A stretch of DNA of 64,000 bases. Origin: Acinetobacter lwoffii. Lineage in GTDB: Bacteria > Pseudomonadota > Gammaproteobacteria > Pseudomonadales > Moraxellaceae. How positions within the stretch are numbered: position 1 is the first letter of the stretch; every line of letters begins with the position of its first letter. The notes beneath the pieces were generated by a model. That model had not been told where the DNA came from and ran no database searches. It was given only the letters and a program-made list of their open reading frames with translations. Position numbers and translations under genes: made by a program. Location: contig NZ_CP077369.1 in assembly GCF_019048525.1 (NCBI RefSeq), positions 248,001 to 312,000 of the forward strand, in the 5' to 3' direction. Shown piece after piece: positions 44,730 to 53,666 of the stretch.

Positions 44730-46628
44730 TTGTCGCACGCAATTCAAACTGCCGATCTGGATTGGCAATTGGTGGATGGCATTGATGTGCCTGTGTCCAA
44801 GCAATTTGGTGATGTGTATTTTTCCAAAGACAATGGCTTGCTGGAAACCCGGCATGTCTTTTTAAATGGCAATGATCTCAGTACGCGTCTGGCAGATTTA
44901 AAACCTTTTGAATATTTCTGTGTGGGTGAAACGGGTTTTGGTACTGGTTTAAATATTCTGGCCCTGTGGCAGCTCTGGCAACAGGTACGTCCGGATAATC
45001 ACAGTCATCTGCATGCCATTTCAGTTGAAAAATTTCCTCTTTCCAAAGCTGATCTGATTCGAGCCTTAAATGCCTGGCCAGAACTCAAGCCTTTAGCCGA
45101 TCAACTCATCTCTCAATATCCGATGCCAATTTCCGGCTGTCATCGTCTCAGTTTTCCTGAAAAACGATTCAGTCTGGATCTATGGCTGGGTGATGCACAT
45201 GATGTTTTCCCGATGATTGAAAAAACTGCACCGGTAAACGCCTGGTTTCTGGATGGCTTTGCGCCTTCCTGTAATCCGGACATGTGGGAAGAAAATGTTT
45301 TAAATAATATTGTACGTTTATCCGAGATTGGGACAACTTTCGCCTCTTTCAGTGTCGCTGGCGTGTTAAAACGCGGCTTAAAAAATCATGGGATTTCAAT
45401 TTCCCGTCCACGTGGTTTTAAGCATAAGCGTGAAATGCTGAAAGCGATCTGGAATCCGGCTGAAGAGACTGAGAGTTCATTAATACAAGAAATTACTCAA
45501 AAAAAAACTGAGCGAGTGACAGAGACCAATACCAGACCTCGCCAGATTGCCGTAATTGGTGCTGGAATCGCGGGTTTAAGTGCGGCCTGGGCATTCGCTC
45601 AACGTGGTCATCAGGTTACGATTTACGACCAGTCAGCGCCACTCTCCGGAGGTTCTGGCAATCCACTGGCCTTACTCAATCCTAAACTTTGTCCGGTTGA
45701 GCAAAGTGCAGAGCATTTAATGACCTTGGCCTGGCAACAGGCTCTGACGCACTATGCAAAATTCAAGGCTTTCCGCCCAATTCAGGTCAATCAACTCGCC
45801 TTAAAAAATCCTGAACAGCTTTTAGGATTGGCAGACGAATATCCTAAAAAAATTCTTGCTGCACAAGATACAGAAGATCAAGAGATTCAAACTGCATTTC
45901 GAAGTTTAAAACTGTTAGCAGCTGGTGCGGTTTCACCTCATCAATTGCGTGATGAAATTTTGCAGCATCCGAATATTCAGTATCAACAGGCCAAAATTAG
46001 CCATATTGAAGCTGTTACAAAACCTCAGCTATTTGCTAATGAACAGAATCTAGGTGAATTTGATCATGTCATTGTCTGTACTGCGCTAGAAACAGTACAA
46101 TTTTTTGCAGATTATCCGGTTTTGAAACCGATTCGCGGACAGGTCAGCTGGGTGAATAATCAAGCCCAGCCTTTAAGTGAAAATATTGCCTATAGCTATG
46201 GCGGTTATTGTATGCAACTGGATGCAGAACATCTGATCTTGGGCGCTTCTTTCTATCCAGGTCGGGATGATGCAGAGGTACTGGCAGAAGACCATGTACA
46301 CAACTACGAACTGATCCACAGTGTCTTTCCTGAATATGCACAATCATTAGCTTCTACCGAGACCTGGCAAGGTCGTGCCTCGGTACGCGCGCAAAGTCAG
46401 GATTATTTCCCCTTGCTCGGCAAGATGAAAGCGGATGAGGAAATTTACAGCTTTGCCGGTCTAGGCTCCAAAGGTTTTCTGTTTGCGCCGCTCTGTAGTG
46501 AAATTCTGGTAGCCCAGATTCTCTGCGAAGCCTGTCCGGTGCCATCCAGTTTAGTAAAAAAACTCAGTGTGACCCGTTTTCAAAAGAAAGTGAAAATGAA
46601 GAAACCGTATTTTAAGCTACAAATTTAA
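44730..46628 (+). CDS. mnmC: Bifunctional tRNA mnm5s2U methyltransferase / FAD-dependent oxidoreductase
   Basis: 632 residues from a TTG start with AAGG about 11 nt upstream; no in-frame ATG fits better. The N-terminal methyltransferase (DUF752) has FGDVYFSKDNGLLETRHVFL, VGETGFGTGLNILALWQLW and AWFLDGFAPSCNPDMW. The C-terminal FAD domain has IAVIGAGIAGLSAAWAFAQR, GGSGNPLALLNPKL and GLGSKGFLFAPL. It completes 5-methylaminomethyl-2-thiouridine at the wobble position. The domain order and length are normal. Confidence 0.96.
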   Translation: MSHAIQTADLDWQLVDGIDVPVSKQFGDVYFSKDNGLLETRHVFLNGNDLSTRLADLKPFEYFCVGETGFGTGLNILALWQLWQQVRPDNHSHLHAISVEKFPLSKADLIRALNAWPELKPLADQLISQYPMPISGCHRLSFPEKRFSLDLWLGDAHDVFPMIEKTAPVNAWFLDGFAPSCNPDMWEENVLNNIVRLSEIGTTFASFSVAGVLKRGLKNHGISISRPRGFKHKREMLKAIWNPAEETESSLIQEITQKKTERVTETNTRPRQIAVIGAGIAGLSAAWAFAQRGHQVTIYDQSAPLSGGSGNPLALLNPKLCPVEQSAEHLMTLAWQQALTHYAKFKAFRPIQVNQLALKNPEQLLGLADEYPKKILAAQDTEDQEIQTAFRSLKLLAAGAVSPHQLRDEILQHPNIQYQQAKISHIEAVTKPQLFANEQNLGEFDHVIVCTALETVQFFADYPVLKPIRGQVSWVNNQAQPLSENIAYSYGGYCMQLDAEHLILGASFYPGRDDAEVLAEDHVHNYELIHSVFPEYAQSLASTETWQGRASVRAQSQDYFPLLGKMKADEEIYSFAGLGSKGFLFAPLCSEILVAQILCEACPVPSSLVKKLSVTRFQKKVKMKKPYFKLQI

Positions 46629-46639
46629 TTACTATTTTG

Positions 46640-46734
46640 AATGAATCCCCCTAAATCCCCCTTTAAAAAAGGGGGGACTTTTCTCTACTTTTATGAATAA
46701 ATAGAATAGATGTAGCTCCTCCCTTTAGAAAAGG
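46640..46734. repeat. Intergenic palindromic repeats, interrupted by IS66
   Basis: A C-rich/G-rich inverted repeat (TCCCCCTTT ... AAAGGGGGGA at 46655-46678) and a second palindrome CCTCCCTTTAGAAAAGG that continues as GAGG after the IS66 element at 49297. Such runs recur in intergenic regions of this genus. Confidence 0.65.
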
Positions 46735-46765
46735 GTAAGCGTGCGCTGAACCCCATAGCTATTTT

Positions 46766-48412
46766 TTAATTTTGGTCGGGTTTCCAGCGGTGCGGCAGCA
46801 ATTCTTCTATTTGGCTCACTTTATGTGTCGGCAACCTTTTCAGCACATTACTTAAATAGGCATACGGATCCAAGCCATTCAGTTTTGCTGACTGGATTAA
46901 AGTCATGATATTGGCAGCTCGTTGGCCGCTGCGCAGCGAGCCAGCAAACAGCCAGTTCTTGCGCCCCAACGCCCAGGGACGCATCTGATTCTCGACCCAA
47001 TTATTGCAAATAGGTAGATTGCCATCATCCAGATAGCGGCTTAAAGCTGGCCAACGCTTCAGAGTGTAATTGATGGCCTTGGCGGTGGGAGAACTCGATG
47101 GCACTGTCAGATGATGTTGGTTGAGCCATTCATATAGTTGTTGCATCACTGGTTGGCTGTGCTGTTGTCGGTATTCGCGGCGGTGTTCTGCTGTACTATC
47201 GGTCTTTTTCCTGAGTTCTGCTTCTATCGCATACAGTTTCTGAATCATCAGTAATGCCTGTTCAGCGATCTGACTTTTCCCAGTCACATGTAGCTCATGG
47301 AATTTACGACGTGCATGCGCCATGCAGCCCACCTCAATGACATCGCCTGATTTAAAGCGTGCTTTATAACCACTGTAATCATCACAGACCAGATGGCCCT
47401 GCCAGCCATTCAGGAACTCTTCTGCATGCTGACCTGAACGGCTATCCTGAAAGTCATAGATCACCGCTTGAACTGGATTGTACTGTGTGGTGGCATAGGC
47501 CCAGACATAACCTTTCTTCGGTTTTTTCTCATCATCACCCATCCGCATAATGGTGACTGGTGTTTCATCTGCATGCAGCACCTGCTGTTGCAGCACCACC
47601 TCTTTTAAGGCATTGGCCAGAGGCTCCAGTTCTACACCGCAGCGACCTATCCAGTCAGATAACGTGGATCTGGACAGATCAATGCCAGCCCGCTGATAGA
47701 TCAGGCGCTGACGGTACAGCGGCAAATGATCGGCATACTTCGATACCAACACATGGCTGAGCAATTCAGGTGAAGCAATGCCTTTATCAATCACATAGGC
47801 AGGCATCGCTTGCTGAGTCAGAGTGTCGCACTGATCACAGACCCATTTGCCACGGACATGCTGTTCCTTGTAGAACTGTGCCGGTCTGAAATGCAGTTTT
47901 TCACTGATATCTTCGCCGATACGACGTAACTGGCAGCCACAACTGCATTGGGTTGATGCAGGTTCATGCTCAATACGGATGGTGTGTAGATGATCGGGTA
48001 GCAGTCGACGTTTAGGTTTGTTGACTGTGGCTTTCTGTGTCGCTGCATCGGTTTTATCTGCATTTAATCGTTCTAATTCTAGATCAACAGCGGCAATATC
48101 TTCTTCGACCGCTTCATCCCAGAGATGGATTTGTTTTGCGGTGAGATGTTCGTTTTTACTGCCGAATTTGTGCTTTTTAAACAGCGCCAGTTCATGCTCG
48201 TATTTTTGGTTGAGAATAGAAAGATGTTGAACTTGAGCATCTAATTGCTGATTGGATACTTCAAGATGCTGAACTTTGGTATCTAATTGTTGGTTTGATT
48301 TTTCTAATTCTTGATTTGATTGTGCCAGAGACTGATGCTGCATTGCCAACTGTCTGGTAAATTCCAGCAGTTGTTCATGGGTCAGTTGGCTTAAATCAGG
48401 CAGCGTATTCAT
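46766..48412 (-). CDS. tnpC: IS66 transposase TnpC
   Basis: 548 residues. An N-terminal leucine-zipper coiled coil (ELEKSNQQLDTKVQHLEVSN) leads to the zinc-finger region CSCGC ... CDQC, and a DDE catalytic domain follows: LHADETPVTIMRM, LVCDDYSGYKARF and the last block NWVENQMRPWALGRKNWLF. It is the main transposase of the element. Confidence 0.95.
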   Translation of the reverse strand: MNTLPDLSQLTHEQLLEFTRQLAMQHQSLAQSNQELEKSNQQLDTKVQHLEVSNQQLDAQVQHLSILNQKYEHELALFKKHKFGSKNEHLTAKQIHLWDEAVEEDIAAVDLELERLNADKTDAATQKATVNKPKRRLLPDHLHTIRIEHEPASTQCSCGCQLRRIGEDISEKLHFRPAQFYKEQHVRGKWVCDQCDTLTQQAMPAYVIDKGIASPELLSHVLVSKYADHLPLYRQRLIYQRAGIDLSRSTLSDWIGRCGVELEPLANALKEVVLQQQVLHADETPVTIMRMGDDEKKPKKGYVWAYATTQYNPVQAVIYDFQDSRSGQHAEEFLNGWQGHLVCDDYSGYKARFKSGDVIEVGCMAHARRKFHELHVTGKSQIAEQALLMIQKLYAIEAELRKKTDSTAEHRREYRQQHSQPVMQQLYEWLNQHHLTVPSSSPTAKAINYTLKRWPALSRYLDDGNLPICNNWVENQMRPWALGRKNWLFAGSLRSGQRAANIMTLIQSAKLNGLDPYAYLSNVLKRLPTHKVSQIEELLPHRWKPDQN

Positions 48413-48486
48413 GACCGCAGTATGCCTGAGGTCATGAGAAGAATGAAATACAACATTTGGAGAATAGCAGAATGGACCAGCCTAGT

Positions 48487-48822
48487 TTAGAGCATCGTCA
48501 CCACCTGCTGTCGTCCAATGCGCTGCCAAGGTAAACCCTGGATCAGTGCATGTAACTGTTCCGGACTGATCGCCATGCTTTCACCCTGGTGAACCTGCGC
48601 CCAGTGGAATTTTCCCTGTTCCAGCCGCCGGGCACACAGCCAGATGCCCAGTCCATCATGTACCAGCACTTTCATGCGATGGCCACGTTTATTACAGAAC
48701 AGGTAAGCACAATGCGGTTTGATGTAGCCAAAGGCTCTCACCACCTGAGCCATGATAGTATCCATCCCTGCTCGCATATCCAGAGGTTGGGTAGAAAGCC
48801 AGATTTCATCAATGCGGATCAT
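48487..48822 (-). CDS. tnpB: IS66 accessory protein TnpB
   Basis: 111 residues from the ATG at 48822, which overlaps the tnpA stop as ATGA. Contains the IS66 Orf2 signature: PLDMRAGMDTIMAQV, YLFCNKRGHRMKVLVHDGLG and LEQGKFHW. It is needed with TnpA and TnpC for efficient transposition. Confidence 0.95.
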   Translation of the reverse strand: MIRIDEIWLSTQPLDMRAGMDTIMAQVVRAFGYIKPHCAYLFCNKRGHRMKVLVHDGLGIWLCARRLEQGKFHWAQVHQGESMAISPEQLHALIQGLPWQRIGRQQVVTML

Positions 48823-49202
48823 GTTGCAAGTGCCTTGAGTAATTCTGCTAAAGCAGATATTTCTGATACTTGCCATTTCAAGCCAATTTCTGCTTTTGAG
48901 TGGGGTAAAGTAATTTGAACCGTTAACATGTCAGTAGGAGTAGGATCTAATGGTGTAGAGCAAGATAAGGCAATAAATGCAGGTTTATTCGGTAGTGGTG
49001 AGCGATCATTCCCTGGCTTACCATCAATTAAGCGAATCCATTTGGATACAAGATTTGTATTCAATCCATGTTGCAAAGCGACCGAAGCAATTGAAACGTC
49101 CGGTGCTTTACAAGCCTGAACGATCTGCTGTTTAAATTCAGCACTGTATGTTCTTCGTTTTTTCGCAAGAGATGCGATGGATGTCTGGTGATTTGTAGTC
49201 AT
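48819..49202 (-). CDS. tnpA: IS66 accessory protein TnpA
   Basis: 127 residues. A helix-turn-helix of the transposase-8 type, TYSAEFKQQIVQACKAPDVS then LNTNLVSKWIRL, is followed by a variable C-terminal part. First gene of the IS66 operon. Confidence 0.92.
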   Translation of the reverse strand: MTTNHQTSIASLAKKRRTYSAEFKQQIVQACKAPDVSIASVALQHGLNTNLVSKWIRLIDGKPGNDRSPLPNKPAFIALSCSTPLDPTPTDMLTVQITLPHSKAEIGLKWQVSEISALAELLKALAT

Positions 49203-49326
49203 AAATTTTAGTCCCCACTTGTTTTTAAGTGGGGACTAAATTAAGGCTTATAGGATGAATTCATAAGGTGTGTTCAGCGGACGCTTACAGAAAAGGGAGG
49301 TTGGGAGGCATTAAATCTCACCCATT

Positions 49327-49351
49327 AAAAAAGCGCCTTGCGGCGCTTTTT
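49327..49351. terminator. Terminator downstream of rhodanese gene
   Basis: AAAAAGCGCC pairs with GGCGCTTTTT; a T-run follows in both directions. Confidence 0.9.
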
Positions 49352-49367
49352 TTATTAACAGAAAGCT

Positions 49368-49682
49368 TTATGCATTCTGTTCAAGCGGTAAGCCTGCATC
49401 ACGGGCAGCACGAGTACCACCCATCAGAATGACATATTCACGGGAGCTGTCAAAACCCTCTAACTTTTCAGCAGCACGTGGAGCTTTACTGCCCCCACCA
49501 CACAAGATGTAAATGGGTTGATCCGCTGACACCTGAGTGAGGTGCTCTGCTGAAAGATCGTTAATAGGCTGATTCACCGCCCCTTTCACGTGTGCTTCAG
49601 CAAAAGCACTTGAATCGCGTACATCCCAGATAACTGCATTTTCTGGGAACTCAAATGTTGTAATTTCTTGCTTACGGATCAT
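49368..49682 (-). CDS. Rhodanese-like domain protein
   Basis: 104 residues from the ATG at 49682, with AAAGGAG 6 nt upstream (a longer frame from 49739 lacks this). A single rhodanese domain: VIWDVRDSSAFAEAHVKGAV and the active-site loop YILCGGGSKAPRAAEKLEG with the catalytic Cys. Likely a small sulfurtransferase. It is divergent from yajQ. Confidence 0.9.
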   Translation of the reverse strand: MIRKQEITTFEFPENAVIWDVRDSSAFAEAHVKGAVNQPINDLSAEHLTQVSADQPIYILCGGGSKAPRAAEKLEGFDSSREYVILMGGTRAARDAGLPLEQNA

Positions 49683-49774
49683 TGCGCACTCCTTTGATGT
49701 AAAACAACACTTGGCAAATGAAGAAAACATCCCTAGCATCTCAGATATTCTTTCCCTTTGTAAAGGTCTAAACT

Positions 49775-50263
49775 ATGCCTTCTTTCGATATTGTTTCTGA
49801 ATTAGAAATTTTTGAAGTAAATCATGCAGTTCAAAACACCCAAAAAGAAATCGCGACCCGTTTTGATTTCCGTGGTCAGGATGTTTCTATTGAACTGAAT
49901 GAAAAAAACAAGGAAATCAAAATCTCGACTGAAAGCGATTTCCAGTGTGAACAAGTCTATAGCATGCTGGAAAGTCATTTCTTTAAACGCAAAGTGGATA
50001 TTCAGGCGCTTGATCCACAAAAAATGACGGCTTCTGGCAAAAACGTGATTCAGGTGATCAAACTCAAAGATGGTCTTGACTCTGATACCGCAAAAAAAAT
50101 TAATAAAGCCATTAAAGAAAGTGGGATTAAGGCGCAATCTTCTATTCAGGGCGACAAGATTCGTGTGACTGATAAAAAACGCGATACATTGCAGCAAGTA
50201 ATGGCATTCTTGAAAGAACAGCAATTTGGTTTGCCTTTACAGTTCAATAACTTTAAAGATTAA
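49775..50263 (+). CDS. yajQ: YajQ family nucleotide/c-di-GMP-binding protein
   Basis: 162 residues. Family opening MPSFDIVSELEIFEVNHAVQ, NTQKEIATRFDFRGQDVSIE, and the end QQVMAFLKEQQFGLPLQFNN. Homologues bind cyclic di-GMP or nucleic acids. Complete and typical in length. Confidence 0.96.
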   Translation: MPSFDIVSELEIFEVNHAVQNTQKEIATRFDFRGQDVSIELNEKNKEIKISTESDFQCEQVYSMLESHFFKRKVDIQALDPQKMTASGKNVIQVIKLKDGLDSDTAKKINKAIKESGIKAQSSIQGDKIRVTDKKRDTLQQVMAFLKEQQFGLPLQFNNFKD

Positions 50264-50288
50264 GACAGCAACGTCTGTAGAAGGAATT

Positions 50289-50792
50289 ATGGCAAAGAAC
50301 AACCGATTAGCCAGATTAGTCAAAGCCACTGCACGATTACCGCAAGGCATTCGTACTGCTTTGTTAAGTAAAACTTTTGGCCGGGTGGTCCCGATGGTCG
50401 GCTCTGCCAAGATTCGTTATGAGGAAATGAGTGCGTCCAAAGTGGTAGTAAGTATGGCCAATCATAAAGCCATGCAGAACCATATCGGACAAATCCATGC
50501 ATGTGCAATGGCCCTGCTGGCAGAAACAGCAACAGGATTTGTAACCGCAATGAATGTACCGGATAGCGCAGTGGTTTTGATTAAGAGTCTAAAAGTAGAC
50601 TTTAAACGTCCGACCAAAGGTGCCCTGACGGCAGTTGCTACCTTGACTACTGAACAGCAACGGCTTATGCAAAGTTCAGACAAAGGTGAAACACTGGTTC
50701 ATGTTATGGTAAGTGATGAATCAGGTGAAGCACCGATTCAATGCGAGATGCTCTGGGCCTGGATTGCCAAAAAGCAATTGAAGCAGACCTGA
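50289..50792 (+). CDS. DUF4442 hotdog-fold thioesterase-like protein
   Basis: 167 residues from the ATG at 50289, preceded by AAGGA; an upstream in-frame start overlaps yajQ. The hotdog helix NHKAMQNHIGQIHACAMALL and strands TAMNVPDSAVVLIKSLKVDF and RPTKGALTAVATL fit DUF4442. It is 25 bp downstream of yajQ and probably co-transcribed. Confidence 0.85.
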   Translation: MAKNNRLARLVKATARLPQGIRTALLSKTFGRVVPMVGSAKIRYEEMSASKVVVSMANHKAMQNHIGQIHACAMALLAETATGFVTAMNVPDSAVVLIKSLKVDFKRPTKGALTAVATLTTEQQRLMQSSDKGETLVHVMVSDESGEAPIQCEMLWAWIAKKQLKQT

Positions 50793-50805
50793 TATCAATA
50801 CAGAC

Positions 50806-50840
50806 AAAAAAAATCCCAGATCATTAATCTGGGATTTTTT
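50806..50840. terminator. Bidirectional terminator
   Basis: AAATCCCAGAT pairs with ATCTGGGATTT, with an A-run before and a T-run after; it lies between convergent genes. Confidence 0.9.
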
Positions 50841-50851
50841 ATTTCAAGTCA

Positions 50852-51292
50852 TCATTGTGCTGTTTGGGATTCTAAAAGCTTCTGTTTTGCTTCTTCTGGA
50901 ATCAGACGTTTGTTACCTTTGACATCTACCGCAACGAAAGTAAACACCCCTTCAGTTACCCGAATTGGTGGGCGTGAATCATCATGACTGTCCCAAACCT
51001 CGATTTCCATCTGGATAGAGGTCTTGCCAACTTTTAAAATTTTGGTATAACAACTAATCACGTCCCCGACTTTCACCGGGACCAGAAACGTCATCTGGTT
51101 AATTGAAATCGTGGCACAACGTCCCTTTGAAAATCGCTCTGCGTGAATCGCGCCTGCCAAGTCCATTTGTGAAACGATCCAGCCACCAAAGACATCACCA
51201 CTCCAGTTGGTATCTGCAGGCATTGCGATCGTCTGTAGGGAAAGAATCCCCTCTGGTCTTACTTGAGAATCTGACACTTTCACTCCAGGCAT
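50852..51292 (-). CDS. Acyl-CoA thioesterase, YciA-like
   Basis: 146 residues, hotdog fold. LQTIAMPADTNWSGDVFGGW with the catalytic Asp, IVSQMDLAGAIHAERFSKGR and NQMTFLVPVKVGDVIS. The family hydrolyses acyl-CoA. The gene starts 5 bp after trxC and is read with it. Confidence 0.92.
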   Translation of the reverse strand: MPGVKVSDSQVRPEGILSLQTIAMPADTNWSGDVFGGWIVSQMDLAGAIHAERFSKGRCATISINQMTFLVPVKVGDVISCYTKILKVGKTSIQMEIEVWDSHDDSRPPIRVTEGVFTFVAVDVKGNKRLIPEEAKQKLLESQTAQ

Positions 51293-51297
51293 TTGAA

Positions 51298-51729
51298 TTA
51301 GGGTTGGGTATTTAACTGCTGATCAAGCCATTTTTGCAGCTCGCTTGACCGTAATGCACCGCTTATTCTAGCAATTTCGTTGCTTTTATTCATCAACACC
51401 AGCGTCGGAATACTGCGAACATTAAATGCCGAACTTAAGCGAGGATTGGCTTCTGTATCAATTTTTGCAAAAACCACATTTGGATATTGCTGGGCGACAG
51501 TCGCAAAATGCGGTGCCATCATTTTACAGGGACCACACCATTCTGCCCAGAGATCAATCAGGATTGGCAAGTCACTATGCGTGACAAACTGGCTGAAATT
51601 CTGCTCATTCAGCTCAATTGGTACCAGTGGAATCAGGGCTTGATGACATTGACCACAAGCAGGGTTGGCAGTGAGTTTATCTTCAGGGACACGGTTTTTG
51701 GCCAGACATTCCGGACATACAATAATCAT
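51298..51729 (-). CDS. trxC: Thioredoxin 2 (zinc-containing)
   Basis: 143 residues. An N-terminal zinc site has C5-x2-C8 and C25-x2-C28; the redox site WCGPC has C65 and C68, with family segments KIDTEANPRLSSAFNVRSIP. It acts as a cytoplasmic disulfide reductase. Its ATG follows the TAG of the upstream alpha/beta hydrolase directly (TAGATG), so translation is coupled. Confidence 0.95.
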   Translation of the reverse strand: MIIVCPECLAKNRVPEDKLTANPACGQCHQALIPLVPIELNEQNFSQFVTHSDLPILIDLWAEWCGPCKMMAPHFATVAQQYPNVVFAKIDTEANPRLSSAFNVRSIPTLVLMNKSNEIARISGALRSSELQKWLDQQLNTQP

Positions 51730-52626
51730 CTAGCGCACTCCAATATGTTGATGTAAGAATTCTAATTGGGTCGAAACTGCTTTTTCAAACCATTCGCCAT
51801 GATAAATATCAAAATGTCGCATATTCCACTCATGATATTGTACAAATGGTGCAATATTAGTTGCAGTTTCCCGACTGGATTCAATGGGAATCAGACTATC
51901 CTGTTTTGCCGCAATAAACAGGACTGGAATGTTAATCTTTCTTACTTCCTGAATCGGCCGATAGCGCATCAGTTTAAAGAATGCCCGTGCAGGAATATGA
52001 CCACTCCAGTAATAATCCGGATTGACAATCGACAGATAACCTTCATAACTGTCCTGTGTCGGCATAAAACATAGCTCATGCGGATCAACTACAGGTAAGG
52101 TTTTTGGTGCCATACCAACCTTGGCCCCCATATAATCCTGACTGGAAACTTTAAGCGCCTTGGGGAGTTGCTGTAAAGGATATAGTTGGGCACTTTCAGC
52201 CCCATCGACAAAAGGCACCTGTACCATCGCCGCCTGAATATTTTTCAGCTCTGCTGCAAGTGTCAATACATGCCCACCACTTAAGGCCGTACCCCAGAGC
52301 ACGATCCGTTTACTGTCAATCGATTTGCGTTCCTGAATATGTCTGATCATGGTTCGCCAGTCATCGAGCTGGGCATTGATCGACACCAGTTCACGTGGAC
52401 GCCCAGTGCTGCCGCCCCAATAGCGATAGTCAAATAAAACCACCGCATAGCCGGCACTGGCAAAACGCTGGGCATATTGCACCAGTTTAAATTGACGTAA
52501 GGCAGCCAGACCATGAGCCATCAGGATTACGGCCGGTTTTTCTATATTTTTAGGCCGATAAAAATCTGCAGCAATCACTTCCTGACCGCTTTTGACATAC
52601 AGTGGTTCAACTGTATAAGCCTGCAT
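51730..52626 (-). CDS. Alpha/beta hydrolase
   Basis: 298 residues. Oxyanion region VILMAHGLAALRQFKLVQ, strand-turn VLFDYRYWGGSTG, nucleophile elbow VLWGTALSGGHVLTL (Ser in ALSGG), late Asp in FIAAKQDSLIPIES and His in NMRHFDIYHGEW. The substrate is unknown. It is the first gene of a three-gene leftward unit with trxC and the thioesterase. Confidence 0.88.
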   Translation of the reverse strand: MQAYTVEPLYVKSGQEVIAADFYRPKNIEKPAVILMAHGLAALRQFKLVQYAQRFASAGYAVVLFDYRYWGGSTGRPRELVSINAQLDDWRTMIRHIQERKSIDSKRIVLWGTALSGGHVLTLAAELKNIQAAMVQVPFVDGAESAQLYPLQQLPKALKVSSQDYMGAKVGMAPKTLPVVDPHELCFMPTQDSYEGYLSIVNPDYYWSGHIPARAFFKLMRYRPIQEVRKINIPVLFIAAKQDSLIPIESSRETATNIAPFVQYHEWNMRHFDIYHGEWFEKAVSTQLEFLHQHIGVR

Positions 52627-52751
52627 ACGCGCTCCATTGCGTTATCTTATGGTTATCATCATTTATAAAAATTTCAGAACAGGTTCAGCATGTTTTCAGC
52701 TTAATGCTATCATAAAGCATATCGATATAAATGAAATGATGGAGTGGCGTC

Positions 52752-53087
52752 ATGAGCGAAAATGTAGGTTTTGCTGGTCAAATTGGTCCTGAACACGTAA
52801 CTCAAGTGGTTGAGAAAGGTTTTAAATCGATTATCAACAACCGTCCGGACATGGAAGGTGGTTCCGAGCAGCCAACCAGTGCACAAATCGAGGAAGCTGC
52901 ACGTAATGCCGGTCTGGATTATGTATTCCAGCCAGTAGTAGCCGGTCAGATTACTGAGCTTGATGTACGCACTTTTGCCAATCATTATAATGAGTTGCCA
53001 AAACCGATCTTGATGTTCTGTCGTACTGGAAACCGCTCGAATAACTTATATCAACTGGCAAAACAGATGGACCTGCTGGATGATTAA
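52752..53087 (+). CDS. TIGR01244 / DUF442 sulfurtransferase-phosphatase-like protein (cytoplasmic)
   Basis: 111 residues. Family pattern GQIGPEHVTQVVEKGFKSII, NNRPDMEGGSEQPTS and the Cys-loop LMFCRTGNRSNNLYQL (C-x5-R, as in dual-specificity phosphatases). No signal peptide. Its stop overlaps the start of an exported paralogue by 8 bp, so the pair is coupled. Confidence 0.9.
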   Translation: MSENVGFAGQIGPEHVTQVVEKGFKSIINNRPDMEGGSEQPTSAQIEEAARNAGLDYVFQPVVAGQITELDVRTFANHYNELPKPILMFCRTGNRSNNLYQLAKQMDLLDD

Positions 53088-53502
53088 GTCGTTTTGGAAA
53101 GGTGTGGTACTGGCAACCTATTTTAGCTGTATTACACCTGTTTTTGCTGCAAATGATCTTAGCCGTGCGCTGACCTCTACGGTGAGTGTTACGGGGCAAA
53201 TGACACCAAGCAAGTTTCAGCAATTGATTCAGCAAGGTTTCAAATCTGTGATTGTAAATCGTCCTGATCAGGAAACTGGTAATAGTGTCACGGTGAGTCA
53301 ATTACGCTCCATTGCAGAGAAATCTCAAGTGAGTGTGATTTATCAGCCTGTAATGAGTGGCCAACTTTCTCAGGCGAATATTGAAGAATTTGCTCGATAT
53401 TATAATGAGCTGCCTAAACCGATTTTGATGGTTTGCCGAAGCGGCACACGTTCAGCCGCCTTGTTTAATCAGGCTAAATCTCAAGGATTGATTCATGAGT
53501 AA
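53080..53502 (+). CDS. TIGR01244 / DUF442 protein, exported paralogue
   Basis: 140 residues, with a signal peptide (MIKSFWKGVVLATYFSCITP ending in VFA). The mature part repeats the neighbour's domain: QLIQQGFKSVIVNRPDQETG, VIYQPVMSGQLSQANIEEFA and LMVCRSGTRSAALFNQ, with the catalytic-type C-x5-R intact. A tandem duplication that separated the two products into cytoplasm and periplasm. It overlaps the next micro-ORF by 8 bp. Confidence 0.88.
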   Translation: MIKSFWKGVVLATYFSCITPVFAANDLSRALTSTVSVTGQMTPSKFQQLIQQGFKSVIVNRPDQETGNSVTVSQLRSIAEKSQVSVIYQPVMSGQLSQANIEEFARYYNELPKPILMVCRSGTRSAALFNQAKSQGLIHE

Positions 53503-53599
53503 GTTATTGATTATTTTATGTTGTAGTTTGGCTTTTACAGGCTGTAGCTCGATGAATCTAAAGCCGACTGTGGGTGTGAGTGTGGGAACATCAATTTAG
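53495..53599 (+). CDS. 34-residue micro-lipoprotein
   Basis: A short frame starts inside the end of the exported DUF442 gene (ATGAGTAAG overlapping its TAA). The product MSKLLIILCCSLAFTGCSSM then NLKPTVGVSVGTSI has a lipobox (AFTGC) and only about 18 residues after it. A terminator follows immediately. The coupling and signal make it a credible small gene. Confidence 0.72.
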   Translation: MSKLLIILCCSLAFTGCSSMNLKPTVGVSVGTSI

Positions 53600-53622
53600 T
53601 TTTTTTAAATTTTAGTTCCCAT

Positions 53623-53652
53623 AAAAAAACAGCGCCGAAGCGCTGTTTTTTC
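53623..53652. terminator. Terminator after DUF442 pair and micro-lipoprotein
   Basis: AACAGCGC pairs with GCGCTGTT, flanked by A-run and T-run; also serves the convergent Ig-like gene. Confidence 0.88.
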
Positions 53653-53666
53653 GTCAGATTAGATTA

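Larger units (their letters stand above)
46735..49288 (-). mobile_element. Complete IS66-family insertion sequence
   Basis: 2554 bp with terminal inverted repeats GTAAGCGTGCGCTGAAC and GTAAGCGTCCGCTGAAC (from the right end). Both flanks carry the 8-bp duplication AGAAAAGG (46727-46734 and 49289-49296), the hallmark of IS66 transposition. It holds tnpA, tnpB and tnpC, all intact. Confidence 0.96.
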
